From assembly GCA_030374805.1 (NCBI GenBank), contig JARGSG010000209.1, positions 62,001 through 126,000 on the forward strand: 64,000 nt of DNA, in the 5' to 3' direction. Of the stretch, positions 54,664 to 64,000 are shown piece after piece. Position 1 is the first letter of the stretch; each line of letters begins with the position of its first letter. The position numbers and the translations under genes are program-made. The stretch comes from Gracilaria gracilis (taxonomy: Eukaryota; Rhodophyta; Florideophyceae; Gracilariales; Gracilariaceae). Below the pieces are notes generated by a model. The model did no database searches, was not told the DNA's origin, and saw only the letters and a program-made list of their open reading frames with translations.

Positions 54664-55879
54664 TCCATCAGTAACATTCAAGACTGGCAAACCACCTTCT
54701 GCTTCTTCAAAGAAGCAGGGTACCCCTCAGCCAACTTGCTAATCTCCTGCATTTGCAGATCTGGGGCTTCAATTGACGAAGAACCTGCTTCCAAAACCGC
54801 ACCTTTGCTCTTCTGCATTTCTAAGTGTAAGAGGTTACAGTATTGCAAGAAGGTGGTAGACTGGTTATTAAGTGAACCTTTATCTGGCTCAATATGTTCT
54901 CTTTTTTGGGAAGCTCTGGCATGAGGCAGCTAATCTTTCCTTGTTCAAAGATTGAGCCGCTTATGGACATGCGCACTGTCAAGAAGAAGCTAAGCACTAC
55001 GGATTACATTTAGTCTGTGGAGGACGGTATTCTACTTTATCACTTCGATGCTGGAGCCTTTGCGCAAGACGTGAGTTTGGTCTTTAGGAATAAAATGGTT
55101 TCTAATAATGTTGGAGACATGCTTTACAACTGTGCGAGCAGATTGCAAAATGATTTCAATACGAGCTCTAGTGAACGATTTCCCCCACCACCATCTGCAG
55201 AGGAATTGTCCTCGAAGCTCTCGAAGAATCGCAGCATTCTGGACGTTCTCGAAGAACGAGGCAAGCCGCCGAGGCCTCTTCTAGAGTGGTTGATGATGAT
55301 GCAGATGTTTTGTGTTTGTCGGTACCAAATGGCGACAAGCCTGAGTCATCTAAGTCTGCCAGGCGCAAGGCTATTGCCGCGGCCAGAGAAGTTGTGATGC
55401 ACTCAGACCCTGTCCTTAAGAGTCGTGAATAACTGCACGAAATGTTAGATTATTTGGAACTCTGCCATGCTCCTATCATTGCTAGAACTCCAGTCGCTAA
55501 GGGCGTTGGCTACTGGACTGGTGCCGCCCTTTCGCAGGAAGTGGACATAAGCTTTGAAGAGGAGAAGAGGTGTGGTCACGGTGTGACCCATGGGCCGGCG
55601 AGCAAGTTACTCGCACTGCCGTCCATCATGTAGAGACCTAATCAAGATGCAGGGGCTCATCCCGACGATGAGGTAGGAAGTCAAGATGCAGGTGCTCATC
55701 CCGACGATGGGGTAGGACTTAAAATGGATAAGCTTGATAATCGCACAATGCACAATATCAAGGAATTCCTGGAGCACACAATACCAAACTTCAAGACTGT
55801 GAAGTCATCGTCCCATGGGTGGTTGTTCAGTTTTGTTCGAGAAGTCGACGATGAGATAGAGGCTGTATGCTCTCGTTAA
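54664..55879 (+). pseudogene. Bromodomain-NET (BET-like) protein, broken
   Basis: Bromodomain pieces: CKRLQYCKKVVDWLLSEPLS (helix Z; from about 54820), FPCSKIEPLMDMRTVKKKLS (the PMDMRTVKKKL-type ZA region, near 54945-54990), and FAQDVSLVFRNKMVSNNVGD followed by MLYNCASRLQNDF (helices B-C with the acetyl-lysine-binding Asn region; about 55068-55160). A Lys/Arg-rich linker follows (SARRKAIAAAREVVMHSDPV). Near 55715-55830, KMDKLDNRTMHNIKEFLEH resembles the start of a NET/extraterminal domain. At least two frame changes (about 54925-54945 and 55260-55310) and stops (for example TAG at 55011-55013) break it. BET proteins bind acetylated histones. Here the gene lies inside a DDE transposon beside its transposase, which suggests capture. 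Confidence 0.7.
55643..55716 (+). repeat. Two-copy tandem repeat in the bromodomain gene
   Basis: A 36-base unit containing AAGATGCAGG, GCTCATCCCGACGATG and GGTAGGA occurs twice in a row with few changes. It keeps the frame and encodes QDAGAHPDD twice. Confidence 0.8.
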
Positions 55880-56123
55880 GCGCGCCCGCGATGGCGCACG
55901 TCTCCCGGCTGCTAACGAAGGAGCTGGAGAAGCCGTAGCAGCAGAGTGAGGGACGGAGAACACACAAATGCACAGCGGCGAGAGTGACGCAGCTGAAAGG
56001 ATACAAACGGAGGTAATAAGGCTGATGGTGAACGTATATATGCGCCGTACGGACGGCAGTGCAAACCACGAAAGCTCCTCAAGGGCTTTTTATTTAACGT
56101 CAAAGACATTGATTCAGATTCCA

Positions 56124-57396
56124 TCACAGGTTCTCCGGATCATGATCTGGAAAGGCGCCGTGTGATGAAGCCATAGAATAGAAATCTACATCAAGACGGC
56201 GTTTCTTTCGCTCACGATACAATTCTTGGGCTGAGCGTCGTTTATCTACTATGTTGCTCCCGATTGAATAAAGTCGTGTCTTGTGCTTCCGATAGAAGGC
56301 ACCATCTTCAGAACGAAGAGGATGCCATTTGGCATGCATGTTTGTAAGAGTCACAGCCAGGTGAAAAAAATAGTCATAATTGCTTTCTTTCCAACGATAT
56401 TTAGAAGACAAAACGGATGAAAGGGAACAACAGCGTCCAAAATAGTTTTCTACAATGATGCGATCGCTAGAAACATTGCGGTTATCACTGCGCTCTTCTG
56501 CCGTTAGGGACCCATTTCGAGGCCGCTTTTTGAGATGGATCCCGCGAAGCATTTCCAGAGCTCCCTGGTAGCCTTTGTCCAAGATTACAGCCCAACTGTC
56601 CAGATGCTGTTCGTGGTGCCTTCATTCGTCAATAATATTTTTTTCATCCTTTGTTTTCTGTAGCTTTTCTCTGTGAAAGTCTATATTTCGTACCAACAAG
56701 TCGATGTCTGCAATTGAGCCTGGCACATGGCTAGTACAATCGACGGCGAAGCCATTGGGCAAAACACTTACTTCCACCTTATACCCGTATAAATTGTGCT
56801 TTCCACTATAATAAAGCTTTGCCTCCTGCAAATTTCCAGAGGGTCTGTTTGTTTGCTGAAATGTGATATCAGTAGCACACAGAGCGTAAGGAAAATTTTT
56901 GAAATCTTTGCCCTTCTCGTTCAGAACTTCAATTGTATACTTCTCCGTCAGTTCCTTAACAAAACGTTTGTGTGCATATACAAATATAACGTGAACAAAG
57001 GAGACCACCATTTTTTCAAATGTTGGGCCTTGAATTCCAAACATTATGGCCATGTAATCCCAGTGACCTGCATGCTTTAAAACAGATAAAGTCATAAACA
57101 GCATATATTTTGCCCCATATTTGCATCTGTTCCCACGTCCTACGTTTTAATGCGTATTGATGTGTCCTACAAGAAATCCAAAAATTTTTTCGAACTCGAC
57201 GCTGGTGAAATTGGTGATACTTACTTTTATTACCACCGTATTCGTAAAATGAATCGAACAACGGAGATGGAGAGTCGTCTTCTTCGTCGGTGTCCACATT
57301 TTGAACTGTATGTCGTCTAATTTCCGCAGTGCCCTGAGCTGCAGTGGCAGCTAGCATTCGCAATGCTGCAGTAGTCTCATCGCGTGATAATGTCAT
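56124..57396 (-). pseudogene. DDE transposase of family copy 2, broken
   Basis: The start is an ATG at about 57396 (MTLSRDETTAALRMLAATAA), matching copy 1. A frame change lies near 57230. The catalytic part is open from 57104: LFMTLSVLKHAGHWDYMAIM, ALCATDITFQQTNRPSGN (first Asp), LYYSGKHNLYGYKVEVSVLP and CTSHVPGSIADIDLLVRN. A stop near 56622 is followed in the same region by AVILDKGYQGALEMLRG (second Asp), RIIVENYFGRCCSLSSVLSS (Glu) and a basic tail RERKKRRLDVDFYS. It shows intact what copy 1 lacks after the first Asp, and vice versa. Both copies are dead, from different mutations. Confidence 0.8.
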
Positions 57397-57889
57397 GATT
57401 AGTTGCAGTGAAGTTGACCGCAGAATGAGGAAGACTATATTCTCTATGAAAGAATGGGTGTTTTCCGAGAATCCTGAGTCTTTTCCTGCAATGTTACGTA
57501 CTTTAGCACCGACTGGTTTGGCGCCATTTTTTTGAAACTTTGCCAAATCTAATTTTAGATAATTCTATTTGCAGTTTAAGTAAAACTATTGGGTACTTTT
57601 TCAGAGACCCTGTTCTCTTGTTAAGCACTAGCCTTGTTTCGAATACTTTCGAACAACTAGTGGATAAGCAAAAAACTGAAAGAAAGCTCTATTGTGAAAG
57701 TACTACTTTCATTAGATGAAGTCCATTGGGTCCATCCAAGAATTTCTAAAATCCTTGAGCTCCAAAGGTGATGTCCCTTACAGAAAGAAGGGGTTCTCAC
57801 CACGGTTACACATCTACGTATGTAACCTCATCGTGTTTTTTTCGCAGGGAGATGCGGTAAATTCTGGAAATCGAAATGCAGCTTTACAC

Positions 57890-58764
57890 TTAAAAGAATT
57901 CAAACTCTTGCTTCTCTTGAACCAACCCATGCGTTTCAGACTTTGCCAGCAGCTCCACGTACACCACCTTTGTAGAACTATCCCCCGAACCCAGAAAATG
58001 CTTATTATATAACTGCGTTTCACATACGAATGGTAAAGATATCTGAGCAGTAGAACATGCGGAGTCAGAAGCCTGATCTCGTAGATAACGATAAAAGCTT
58101 TCAAACCCAATAAGTTTCGCCTGATCTTCGGCAATTGGAGTCTTTGAGCCAAGATGTAACCATTTGCGATGTAGATTATCAACATTAGTTAAAACATCTG
58201 GCCACTTGCACTTCACAATCAGCGCTTTTCCAGAGCTTGAGACATACAAGACCAAATCCTTCGATGATACACCGCTTGGTACACAAATTGCTACGGAAAG
58301 GCGACTCGTTGCCGTCTTCCGATTAACCCACTCGGAAAAACAATAAAAAGGCTTAAAGACCTTGTCAAAATGATTATTCTCTTCCACACTTTCTTCACCA
58401 ACGTCCTCAATTTCAATGATTTCCTGATCTTCCCTGCAGCGCTTTCGCCCCACTATTCCATTTTGGTCCTCTGAGCATTGTGCCTTAATGCCAAATTCGT
58501 CGTCAACAAGAGTAGATTCTTTGTATGGTTAGTATTGGGCAGAAACAAAATATGCTACATTGAACACGTACTGTTTTAGAGCTTCAATTCCTTTCCAAGT
58601 CAGTTGTAAGCGCTGCGAAAGTTTTCGAGCTTATGCTTTGAAAACAAAGGATCCGATTTATGCACCCAGCTCGGAGCTTCTTCACCTCTAAGATCTCCGC
58701 TCTCCAAAAGAAATCGCAGTTTTTGGACAGCCGGAGACTTTTCGGTCAGCATAGGCTTCCCCAT
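57890..58764 (-). pseudogene. Accessory gene of a Harbinger-like element, two exons, two stops in exon 1
   Basis: Exon 1 starts at ATG 58764 (MGKPMLTEKSPAVQKLRFLL), with ESGDLRGEEAPSWVHKSDPL and LFSKHKLENFRSAYN, a short basic domain like the DNA-binding starts of accessory proteins in such elements. TGA and TAA follow in frame near its end. An intron from a GTACGT donor at 58571 to an AG at 58519 (53 nt, with TACTAAC branch) is phase-consistent. Exon 2 runs to 57890: DDEFGIKAQCSEDQNGIVG, FKPFYCFSEWVNRKTATSRL, LVLYVSSSGKALIVKCKWPD. Its fold is not recognised. It diverges from the transposase at 59445. The function is likely element-related; the two stops make this copy doubtful. Confidence 0.5.
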
Positions 58765-58821
58765 GGTGCGATATTTCGCTCGATCTGGGCTCTACACTGA
58801 TCGCCTTGACTCTATCGTTCT

Positions 58822-58833
58822 CTTTATATAAAG
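58822..58833 (-). promoter_or_regulatory. Palindromic TATA box of the accessory gene
   Basis: CTTTATATAAAG, 58-70 bases upstream of the ATG at 58764 on the minus strand. Confidence 0.5.
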
Positions 58834-59444
58834 CAGTATTGTACACACTCCCGCCAAATTTCATTCGCTTTGCATGCATTCTAATGTGGAATTTTAAATA
58901 AATAATTGCAATGAATGAGCAACATTCGGATGTAGCCGAAATGCAGGTATCGGACAGAAAAGCGGTCCGAATGAAAAAGCAAATACTACCAAACCTGAAG
59001 GAAAACATTGTTGCCTTAAAAAGTTTACGTCATATCCTGGAGAACGTGGCATGCACGAATTGTTCTATAGTGTAATGAGTAAATTTTTCATATCATGCAT
59101 GCTGTATCGGTGGTTCATGCACTCAAATTTCGCCAAATTCAGGCGAATTGTACGAAATGACTAGGCCGAATTCATCATTTACAGTGACGCATAGTATCCC
59201 AATCTTTACGTGAGATATTACGAAAGAAATGTCCAGCAGTGGAGCTTTTCTTCTGTGCCAGAGCGTTTAGTACGTTTCATTATCTGCTCTGATGATTCAT
59301 AGCAAAAATGAAGTCAAGATCGGAATTCGAATCGAATTCTCGAATAATTTCGAATACGCATATTAGACGTTTCAAATTTTCTGATATATTTACATCGCAG
59401 ATCGCTATGTTTCAGTTCAATCGATCGCAGTGTCCTACCAAGAT
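58834..59444. other. Shared upstream region of the divergent accessory/transposase pair
   Basis: About 610 AT-rich bases, no gene. Near 59315-59370 are ATTCGAATCGAATTCTCGAAT-like short palindromes. A GATATATTTAC word near 59382 could serve as TATA for the plus-strand gene. Confidence 0.4.
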
Positions 59445-60312
59445 ATGACCGCGTCCGTCTTCAGGCATGATGTGATGCAAATCATTCGATCCTGCTCGGA
59501 AGGAGATCCTCCCGATCGTCGCGTGAGGGCTTTGTTTGGAGTTTCGTTGGAAGCCCTACTGCCTTTATGGGAGTTGGTGCACCCGTTTCTGCCTCCCGCA
59601 GCGTTTCCGAAGCATTTACTTTGGACGTTGCTGTTACTGAAAGTCTATAAATCACAGCCCGTTTTATGTGTGCTTGCGGGATGCAGCGAAAAGACTTTCA
59701 GGAAATGGAGCTGGCGGGTGATCCGGTCACTATCTTTGTGCCGTACCGTACGTTTAATACTATATTTTGATGCTATGTGAGAGGGAGCTAACATTATGTC
59801 TAAAGGTCAAGTGGGATAACCGATTTTTGAATCGTTCGCATTCTTTGTACAAGGTGTCTGTTGATGGAACAGATTGTCCGATACAGGAGCCGTCTCCTTT
59901 TAGCCAGATGTGTTTTTCACACAAGCTAAACGGACCTGGCGTACGGTATGAAGTTGCCGTATGGATTGGAAATCAATGGATATGTTGGGTGAATCGGTCC
60001 TTGTCTTGTGGTAGGTTCACGGATCTGCTGATATTTTGCAGTAGTTTGAAACTACGACTGGAGTGCAATGAATTGGTCGTCGCTGATAAAGGGTATATTG
60101 ATTCCCGTTGTAGTGCAACACAAGAATTGGCGGATCTACCATATTCGAAATACGTTCGTGCTAGACACGAGGCGATTAATAAGCGGTTGAAGCACTTTCA
60201 TGTGCTGGGCACAAAGTTTAGGCATTGCTTGAGCAAGCACAGAATGTGTTTCCATGCAATCGCTAATGTAACACAGCTAATGCTGAAGTTGGAACCTGTG
60301 TTCAGGGTTTGA
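59445..60312 (+). CDS. Spliced Harbinger/IS5-like DDE transposase, open
   Basis: Exon 1 59445-59747 starts with MTASVFRHDVMQIIRSCSEG and has RALFGVSLEALLPLWELVHP and VLAGCSEKTFRKWSWRVIRS (helix-turn-helix region). A 58-nt intron (59748-59805) follows. Exon 2 59806-60312 has YKVSVDGTDCPIQEPSPF (first Asp), NELVVADKGYIDSRCS (second Asp) and VRARHEAINKRLKHFHVLG (Glu), then a C-terminal helix. Both exons meet in phase 0, and the joined frame is 269 codons without a stop. It fits DDE_Tnp_4/IS5-type enzymes. The GTG at 59430 is in frame upstream, but the ATG at 59445 is the likely start. It is the only transposase here whose reading depends on splicing. Confidence 0.82.
59748..59805 (+). other. 58-nt intron
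   Basis: GTACGT donor, GAGCTAACATT branch region (CTAAC) and CTAAAG acceptor. It joins two phase-0 exons. Confidence 0.8.
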
Positions 60313-60478
60313 TCGTGCCAAGCACGTATAACTTGGGAATGTGCGGTCATTGTCGAGCGACCACACACAGTGTTATACATTGGTTTTCGTAAATGTATGC
60401 TTTTCGGCTTTTACCGCTTCTTCCAGTATGCAGATAAGGAGAAAACTCCTCGACTGGCCAGTGTAGCTCTAAAATGTC

Positions 60479-61084
60479 GTGGTCTACGTGCGCCACCGGC
60501 ACTGGGGGTTAGGGTACGCCGCGCGCGCGCACTCAAGTCGCGCACCAGCTCGCCACCGCCACCGTCGCCGTTGCTTTTGCTACCGTTGTTGCCGTTGCCA
60601 CCACCACCGTCGCCATTGCCTTTACTACTGTCGTTGGCATTGCCACCGCCACCGCCGTTGGCACCCGCCGCCCCACCGCCTTGCCGCGAACCCCATTCAC
60701 ATCAATAAATGGCCCCGTGAGCCTGGCGTCGGCGCTGTCGACGTGAACGCTCGAGACGGCGTACCAGTACGCGACGCAACATGCCATTTATCCGGCCGAC
60801 TGGACGGCGAGCCGCTGTTCATCTGCCCATTCCCGTCGTGCGCCAAGCAGTTCTCCAAGCTTTCCAACCTCAAGGCGCACCTGCGCGTGCACACGGGCGA
60901 CAAGCGCTTTGAGTGCGTGTACTTAGGCTGCTTGCCGCGCTTCATGTCGAAGAGCTCGCTCAACAGGCACCACACCGGCCACACGCGTCACAACGCGCAC
61001 ATGGTCAAGCGCTCGGCCGAACTCGCAGCCGTCGCGCTGGCGCAAGCCGCCAACGCCACGCCTTCGCTCATCGCTGAATCGTAG
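60479..61084 (+). pseudogene. C2H2 zinc-finger protein, probably truncated
   Basis: Two TFIIIA-type fingers lie near the C-terminus: FICPFPSCAKQFSKLSNLKA ending HLRVH, and FECVYLGCLPRFMSKSSLNR ending HHTGH, each CX4CX12HX3H with the usual TGDKR-like linker between them. The region before the fingers (from about 60700: INKWPREPGVGAVDVNARDG) looks real. The first 75 codons are GC-repeat-driven Arg/His/Cys-rich and may not be coding. After the TAG at 61082-61084 the same frame continues with Pro-rich sequence (HPAPRALPAPPFRPESYSY), which suggests the stop is a nonsense mutation or that an intron is missed. Likely a DNA-binding transcription factor; the target is unknown. Confidence 0.6.
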
Positions 61085-61210
61085 TGCGCGTCCGTGCCCG
61101 CGCATACGCATCCAGCCCCGCGCGCACTGCCCGCGCCGCCGTTCCGCCCCGAGTCGTACTCATACCATCCGTCCGTGCAACCCCGGCCTCCGTCTGCCGC
61201 ACCGATGCCT

Positions 61211-62075
61211 GCGTAAGCCCCCCCTTTAGGCGAGCTCGGCGCCGCTACCGAACGCGCCCCATCCACCGCCGCCGCTGGCGTGCATTTCGGCGTCACTAGT
61301 GCCCGCAGAATCCGCGCCGTTGCATGCAGTGGCGCCGGTGCTGTAGCACTCGCAGACCCTGCCGCACAGTTAGTGCGCACATATGTCACCTACAGACACG
61401 CCACCCACACACACGTAATGCTTCAATACACTCTGCTCACTGTCGCTCGCCAAGGTGGAGCCGCATGAGCAGGCGCATGTGCAAGGGCAAACCCCGCCGC
61501 TGCTACACAGCGCTCAGAGCGGTGTGCTGTGCGTGCCGTCGCAGTCTGCGCCAGCGGCTGTGACGGTGCAGGCGGCAGTGGCAGAAAGGGTCGTCGAGAA
61601 CGCCGAAAGGCAGCCGTTGTTGGTTGAAGAATTTATTGTGTGAAGGAGGAACTACTGGTGTGCTACTGTGAAAATGGCGGAGGGAAAACGGCTGGGAGGC
61701 GCGCGGGCGGCGACTAATGCGTTCATGATGAGATGGAGTAAAAGCTCTCCGAACTGGTCCTCAAGAAGAGCCGAGTAGGGAAAGGCACGATTTGTATTTG
61801 GTTGTGGAGACATGGAAAAAAGATTGTTGGAATGCTGTTGGATATGGTTGGAGTACAGTAGGAATTGTGTTCTTGAGTAAATATGTTATGAGTGGGTCAA
61901 TGTACGCCCGGGTTAACCCTCACACAGGCTTAGTTTGACACATATTTTGGGCGGTGGAAACAGGCGAATGCAGAGCATAAAACATAGGTTCTGAGCATCC
62001 TTTTAATACCTTCGTGGGCAAGCCCTCCCCAGAGGGCTTAATTTGGCACGCCACCGTCGCGCTTCACTATCAAAG
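61211..62075. other. No gene seen; possible transposon-end words
   Basis: A GC-rich first half follows from the zinc-finger gene; the second half is AT-richer. Two similar words lie about 110 bases apart: AACCCTCACACAGGCTTAGT (from about 61915) and GCCCTCCCCAGAGGGCTTAA (from about 62023), both ending TTTGRCAC. They may be ends of the pogo-like element that follows. Confidence 0.35.
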
Positions 62076-63923
62076 CTAACGGTAATGGACCATAGAAAGC
62101 AAGGCTGATGCAGCTTCCTGTTGCATACTAGACCCATGGCAAGTGCTTCGCTGCCTTTCTGCGAATGATGTCCATTTAGATATCGGTACGTCGTCTAAGT
62201 CCGAATCACAAAGCGATCCAGACTCATTTCTGACGTTTTCTTCCTCTTGCTGGCTTCTATTCTCCTTCTCATTCTCACCATTTACTGCAGAAGAATGCTC
62301 GACCTCCAACCCATTGAAAGCCTGTGCTCCACCACTTAGTATTCCCTCCGTTAACCACAAGGCCGGAGCGCCGCCTGGATTTGTTTGGCCTTTCCTTTTG
62401 TCAGTGTAATGACTGGCTGTGGGCGCCATATAACACTGTTTGTCGGCGGGTTTAGCTGCAAGATATTCTCAACTTCTCGTACGAAGGTCGTTGAGTTAGT
62501 AATCTCGCAAGCCAGTCTATGAACCTCCTTCGCAATGGAATCATCCACGAGCCGGGAACTCCCCAACTGTGGCACTTCGACTCTCGTACTGCGCTCGGGT
62601 TCCAGATTGGGGGCTTTCGCAAAACCCATGATCTTCCCAGGATCAAACGGGAACAATCCACAGTTTAGAAAGCTTCTCACCGCCAAATCTGCATCCAGCG
62701 ATCTGTATGCAGATGCTGCCAGCTTCATTTTCACCGAGATATTTCCGTTCAGGTAAGCTCCATTGTATAAGAACACATCCAATGCGTTTCTGATATTCTC
62801 TTGAAACACCTTGTTTATTCGATCGTCACAGGGTTGCAGAAAATGAGACGTATTGGCCGGCAGCTGCACGACTTCAATGTTATTGGAAACGGCGGCCTCA
62901 ATCCATTCACTTCGCTTTCTGGAACTATGTCCGTCAACAAAAAGAAGGATATTTTCGTCTTGTGGAACGAACTTACGCGCGAATGAATTGAAGTGCGTAA
63001 TAACTTCCGGTAAGAGTTCCTTCGTTATTGAACCCCTCGCGCTGCATTCCAATTTGGTTCCCCTTGGAAGCCAGTTTTCATCCGCAAGCCCCTTGTAATC
63101 TTCAGGAAGTTTCGTCGTCACAAGATCGAGTGTTGGTTTCATCCAGTTCTTTACCGGTTTCTTCCCTTGCGCGATGAGAAACATTGGCGCAATATGTCCC
63201 GCTGCAGAGGTTGTTATAATTGCAGTCAGGTGCTTACCGCTGTCTTTCATCTTCATTCGCAAACCTCCGTTCCGTCTGTTGGCCGCGTCGAATCCCAAGT
63301 ACCGCCGCCCATATGAAGCATTAATTTGCGGTTTCATCCAAATTCCATACTTTGAGGGGATTCGTGAACACTTCTGGCATCTCTGGTTTTAGCTTGTTTA
63401 TGACGTCCACTAAGGTTTGCAGATGTTCTGGGTTTTGAGCTACAATGCGCTTCGTGACAATGTGTTCGGTTCTTCGCATTATGAGAGCCCTGTTACGGGC
63501 TCAAAACGAACGCAGAGCATAAAGTGTAGGGATTCTGTGTTCGTATGATTTGCGACCATCGTTTGCTATTTGTGCCATCATCGCTCGCATTTCCTGTTCA
63601 CCCATTGTAAATCCGCGTTCAGAGACAAATATTGCTTTGTCGACCAATATCTTTTCTTCTGCGTGCGAGAGTACAGGCTTACGTCCCGGATTGTGTGCCC
63701 TTGGGGTGAGGAGCTTATTGAGTTGGTGATTGTTTTCGTCATTGATGGCTTTCTTCATTCGATATATTGTTTGTTTGCTCATAAGCGTTGCAGCGGCAAC
63801 ATTTGCGGCTGTTCCATGAGCTCTTATGAGGTCTGCAGCTTGTCTGCGGCGGTGCTGCAAGTCCTCACGTCTACGTTGGTCAGCCTTGAGTTTCGCTGTC
63901 TGGCGTCTCATGGACAACGGCAT
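62076..63923 (-). pseudogene. pogo/Jerky-like transposase (DDE_1), frameshifted
   Basis: The start is an ATG at 63923 (MPLSMRRQTAKLKADQRRRE). The N-terminal region has AAATLMSKQTIYRMKKAIND (helix-turn-helix) and GRKPVLSHAEEKILVDKAIF. After a stop near 63501 the same region reads HIVTKRIVAQNPEHLQTLVD and PLKVWNLDET with the first catalytic Asp. The frame then changes near 63330 to KPQINASYGRRYLGFDAAN, LLFVDGHSSRKRSEWI (second Asp) and VQLPANTSHFLQPCDDRIN (third Asp region). The C-terminal tail shifts frame again near 62400 (LEVEHSSAVNGENEKENRSQ). Three breaks in all. It is a different pogo-type branch from the open gene at 31859. Confidence 0.78.
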
Positions 63924-64000
63924 TGTAGGTGCTAGGGCATTTTCAACCCTGGCGAGCCCTCGAGAGGTAGAACCAAAGTGAGGCTGGAGATCTCGGAGCT

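Larger units (their letters stand above)
54050..57690. mobile_element. DDE transposon, family copy 2, carrying a bromodomain gene
   Basis: The left end has TTTCACATTAGGTCTCTAAA and the right end read inward has TTTCACAATAGAGCTTTC, short related inverted ends. Just inside the left end the sequence follows copy 1 (GGTCTCTAAACCAGATC, then related AT-rich words to about 54300). The order is as in copy 1: GC-rich stretch, cargo gene on the plus strand, transposase on the minus strand. The copies are clearly diverged, so this is an old family. End points are approximate. Confidence 0.6.

Noticed and set aside
1-64000. CRISPR arrays, bacterial operons, rRNA or tRNA genes
   Set aside because: No regularly spaced short repeats, no Shine-Dalgarno-led gene strings, and no recognisable rRNA or tRNA sequence was seen.

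Overview
The window is nuclear DNA from a eukaryote. It has split genes with very short introns (about 53-87 nt, several with a CTAAC or TACTAAC branch motif), TATA-like promoters, LTR retrotransposons, several families of cut-and-paste DNA transposons, and remnants of eukaryote-only proteins (a RAPTOR subunit of TORC1, a SET domain, a bromodomain protein, a C2H2 zinc finger). The mix of Harbinger-like, pogo-like, tnp2-like, Ty1/copia and Ty3/gypsy elements with intron-poor genes would suit a multicellular red alga of the Chondrus/Gracilaria kind, but this is inference. No rRNA, tRNA or organelle gene was recognised.

Layout. 1-10798: a Ty3/gypsy chromovirus-type element on the minus strand, with identical visible LTR sequence and an extra antisense reading frame. 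It lies directly against the broken 5' end of a DNA-methyltransferase/SET fusion gene (10799-12988). 13484-16868: a decayed tnp2-like transposase on the minus strand, divergent from a plus-strand gene of unknown function (17318-18256). 19315-21445: a GC-rich stretch with a possible RING fragment and a primase-like fragment. 21742-24581: a Harbinger element bounded by inverted repeats and TAA duplications, carrying a transposase with one frameshift and a Myb/SANT-like partner. 25340-28590: an EF-hand protein kinase pseudogene lacking its catalytic loop. 29468-30934: an open orphan gene of 488 codons with a TATA box. 31859-33484: an open pogo-type transposase. 33923-34138: a perfect 82-nt inverted repeat. 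34544-35584: a second Harbinger-like transposase with one stop. 35677-37346: an unrecognised decayed gene. 37359-41816: a RAPTOR pseudogene lacking its caspase-like core, with a fragment of another copy just beyond it. 42101-42982: a Myb-like gene.

43280-46966 and about 54050-57690 are two copies of one DDE transposon family. The second carries a broken bromodomain/NET protein beside its transposase. Between them a Ty1/copia element (47162-53476, 205-bp LTRs, CAATC duplication) sits inside a small inverted-repeat element (47110-54023). 57890-60312 is a divergent gene pair: an accessory gene and a spliced, open transposase with a 58-nt intron. 60479-61084 encodes C2H2 zinc fingers and 62076-63923 a broken pogo-like transposase.

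Together this looks like a transposon-rich zone where host genes decay. Kinase, RAPTOR, methyltransferase/SET and bromodomain genes are all broken. Frames that remain open are two transposases (31859-33484 and the spliced 59445-60312), two Myb-like DNA-binding proteins (23342-24334 and 42101-42982) and the orphan at 29468-30934. The main novelty candidates are the methyltransferase-SET fusion, the bromodomain cargo in a DDE transposon, the antisense frame in the chromovirus, and the divergent accessory/transposase pair.
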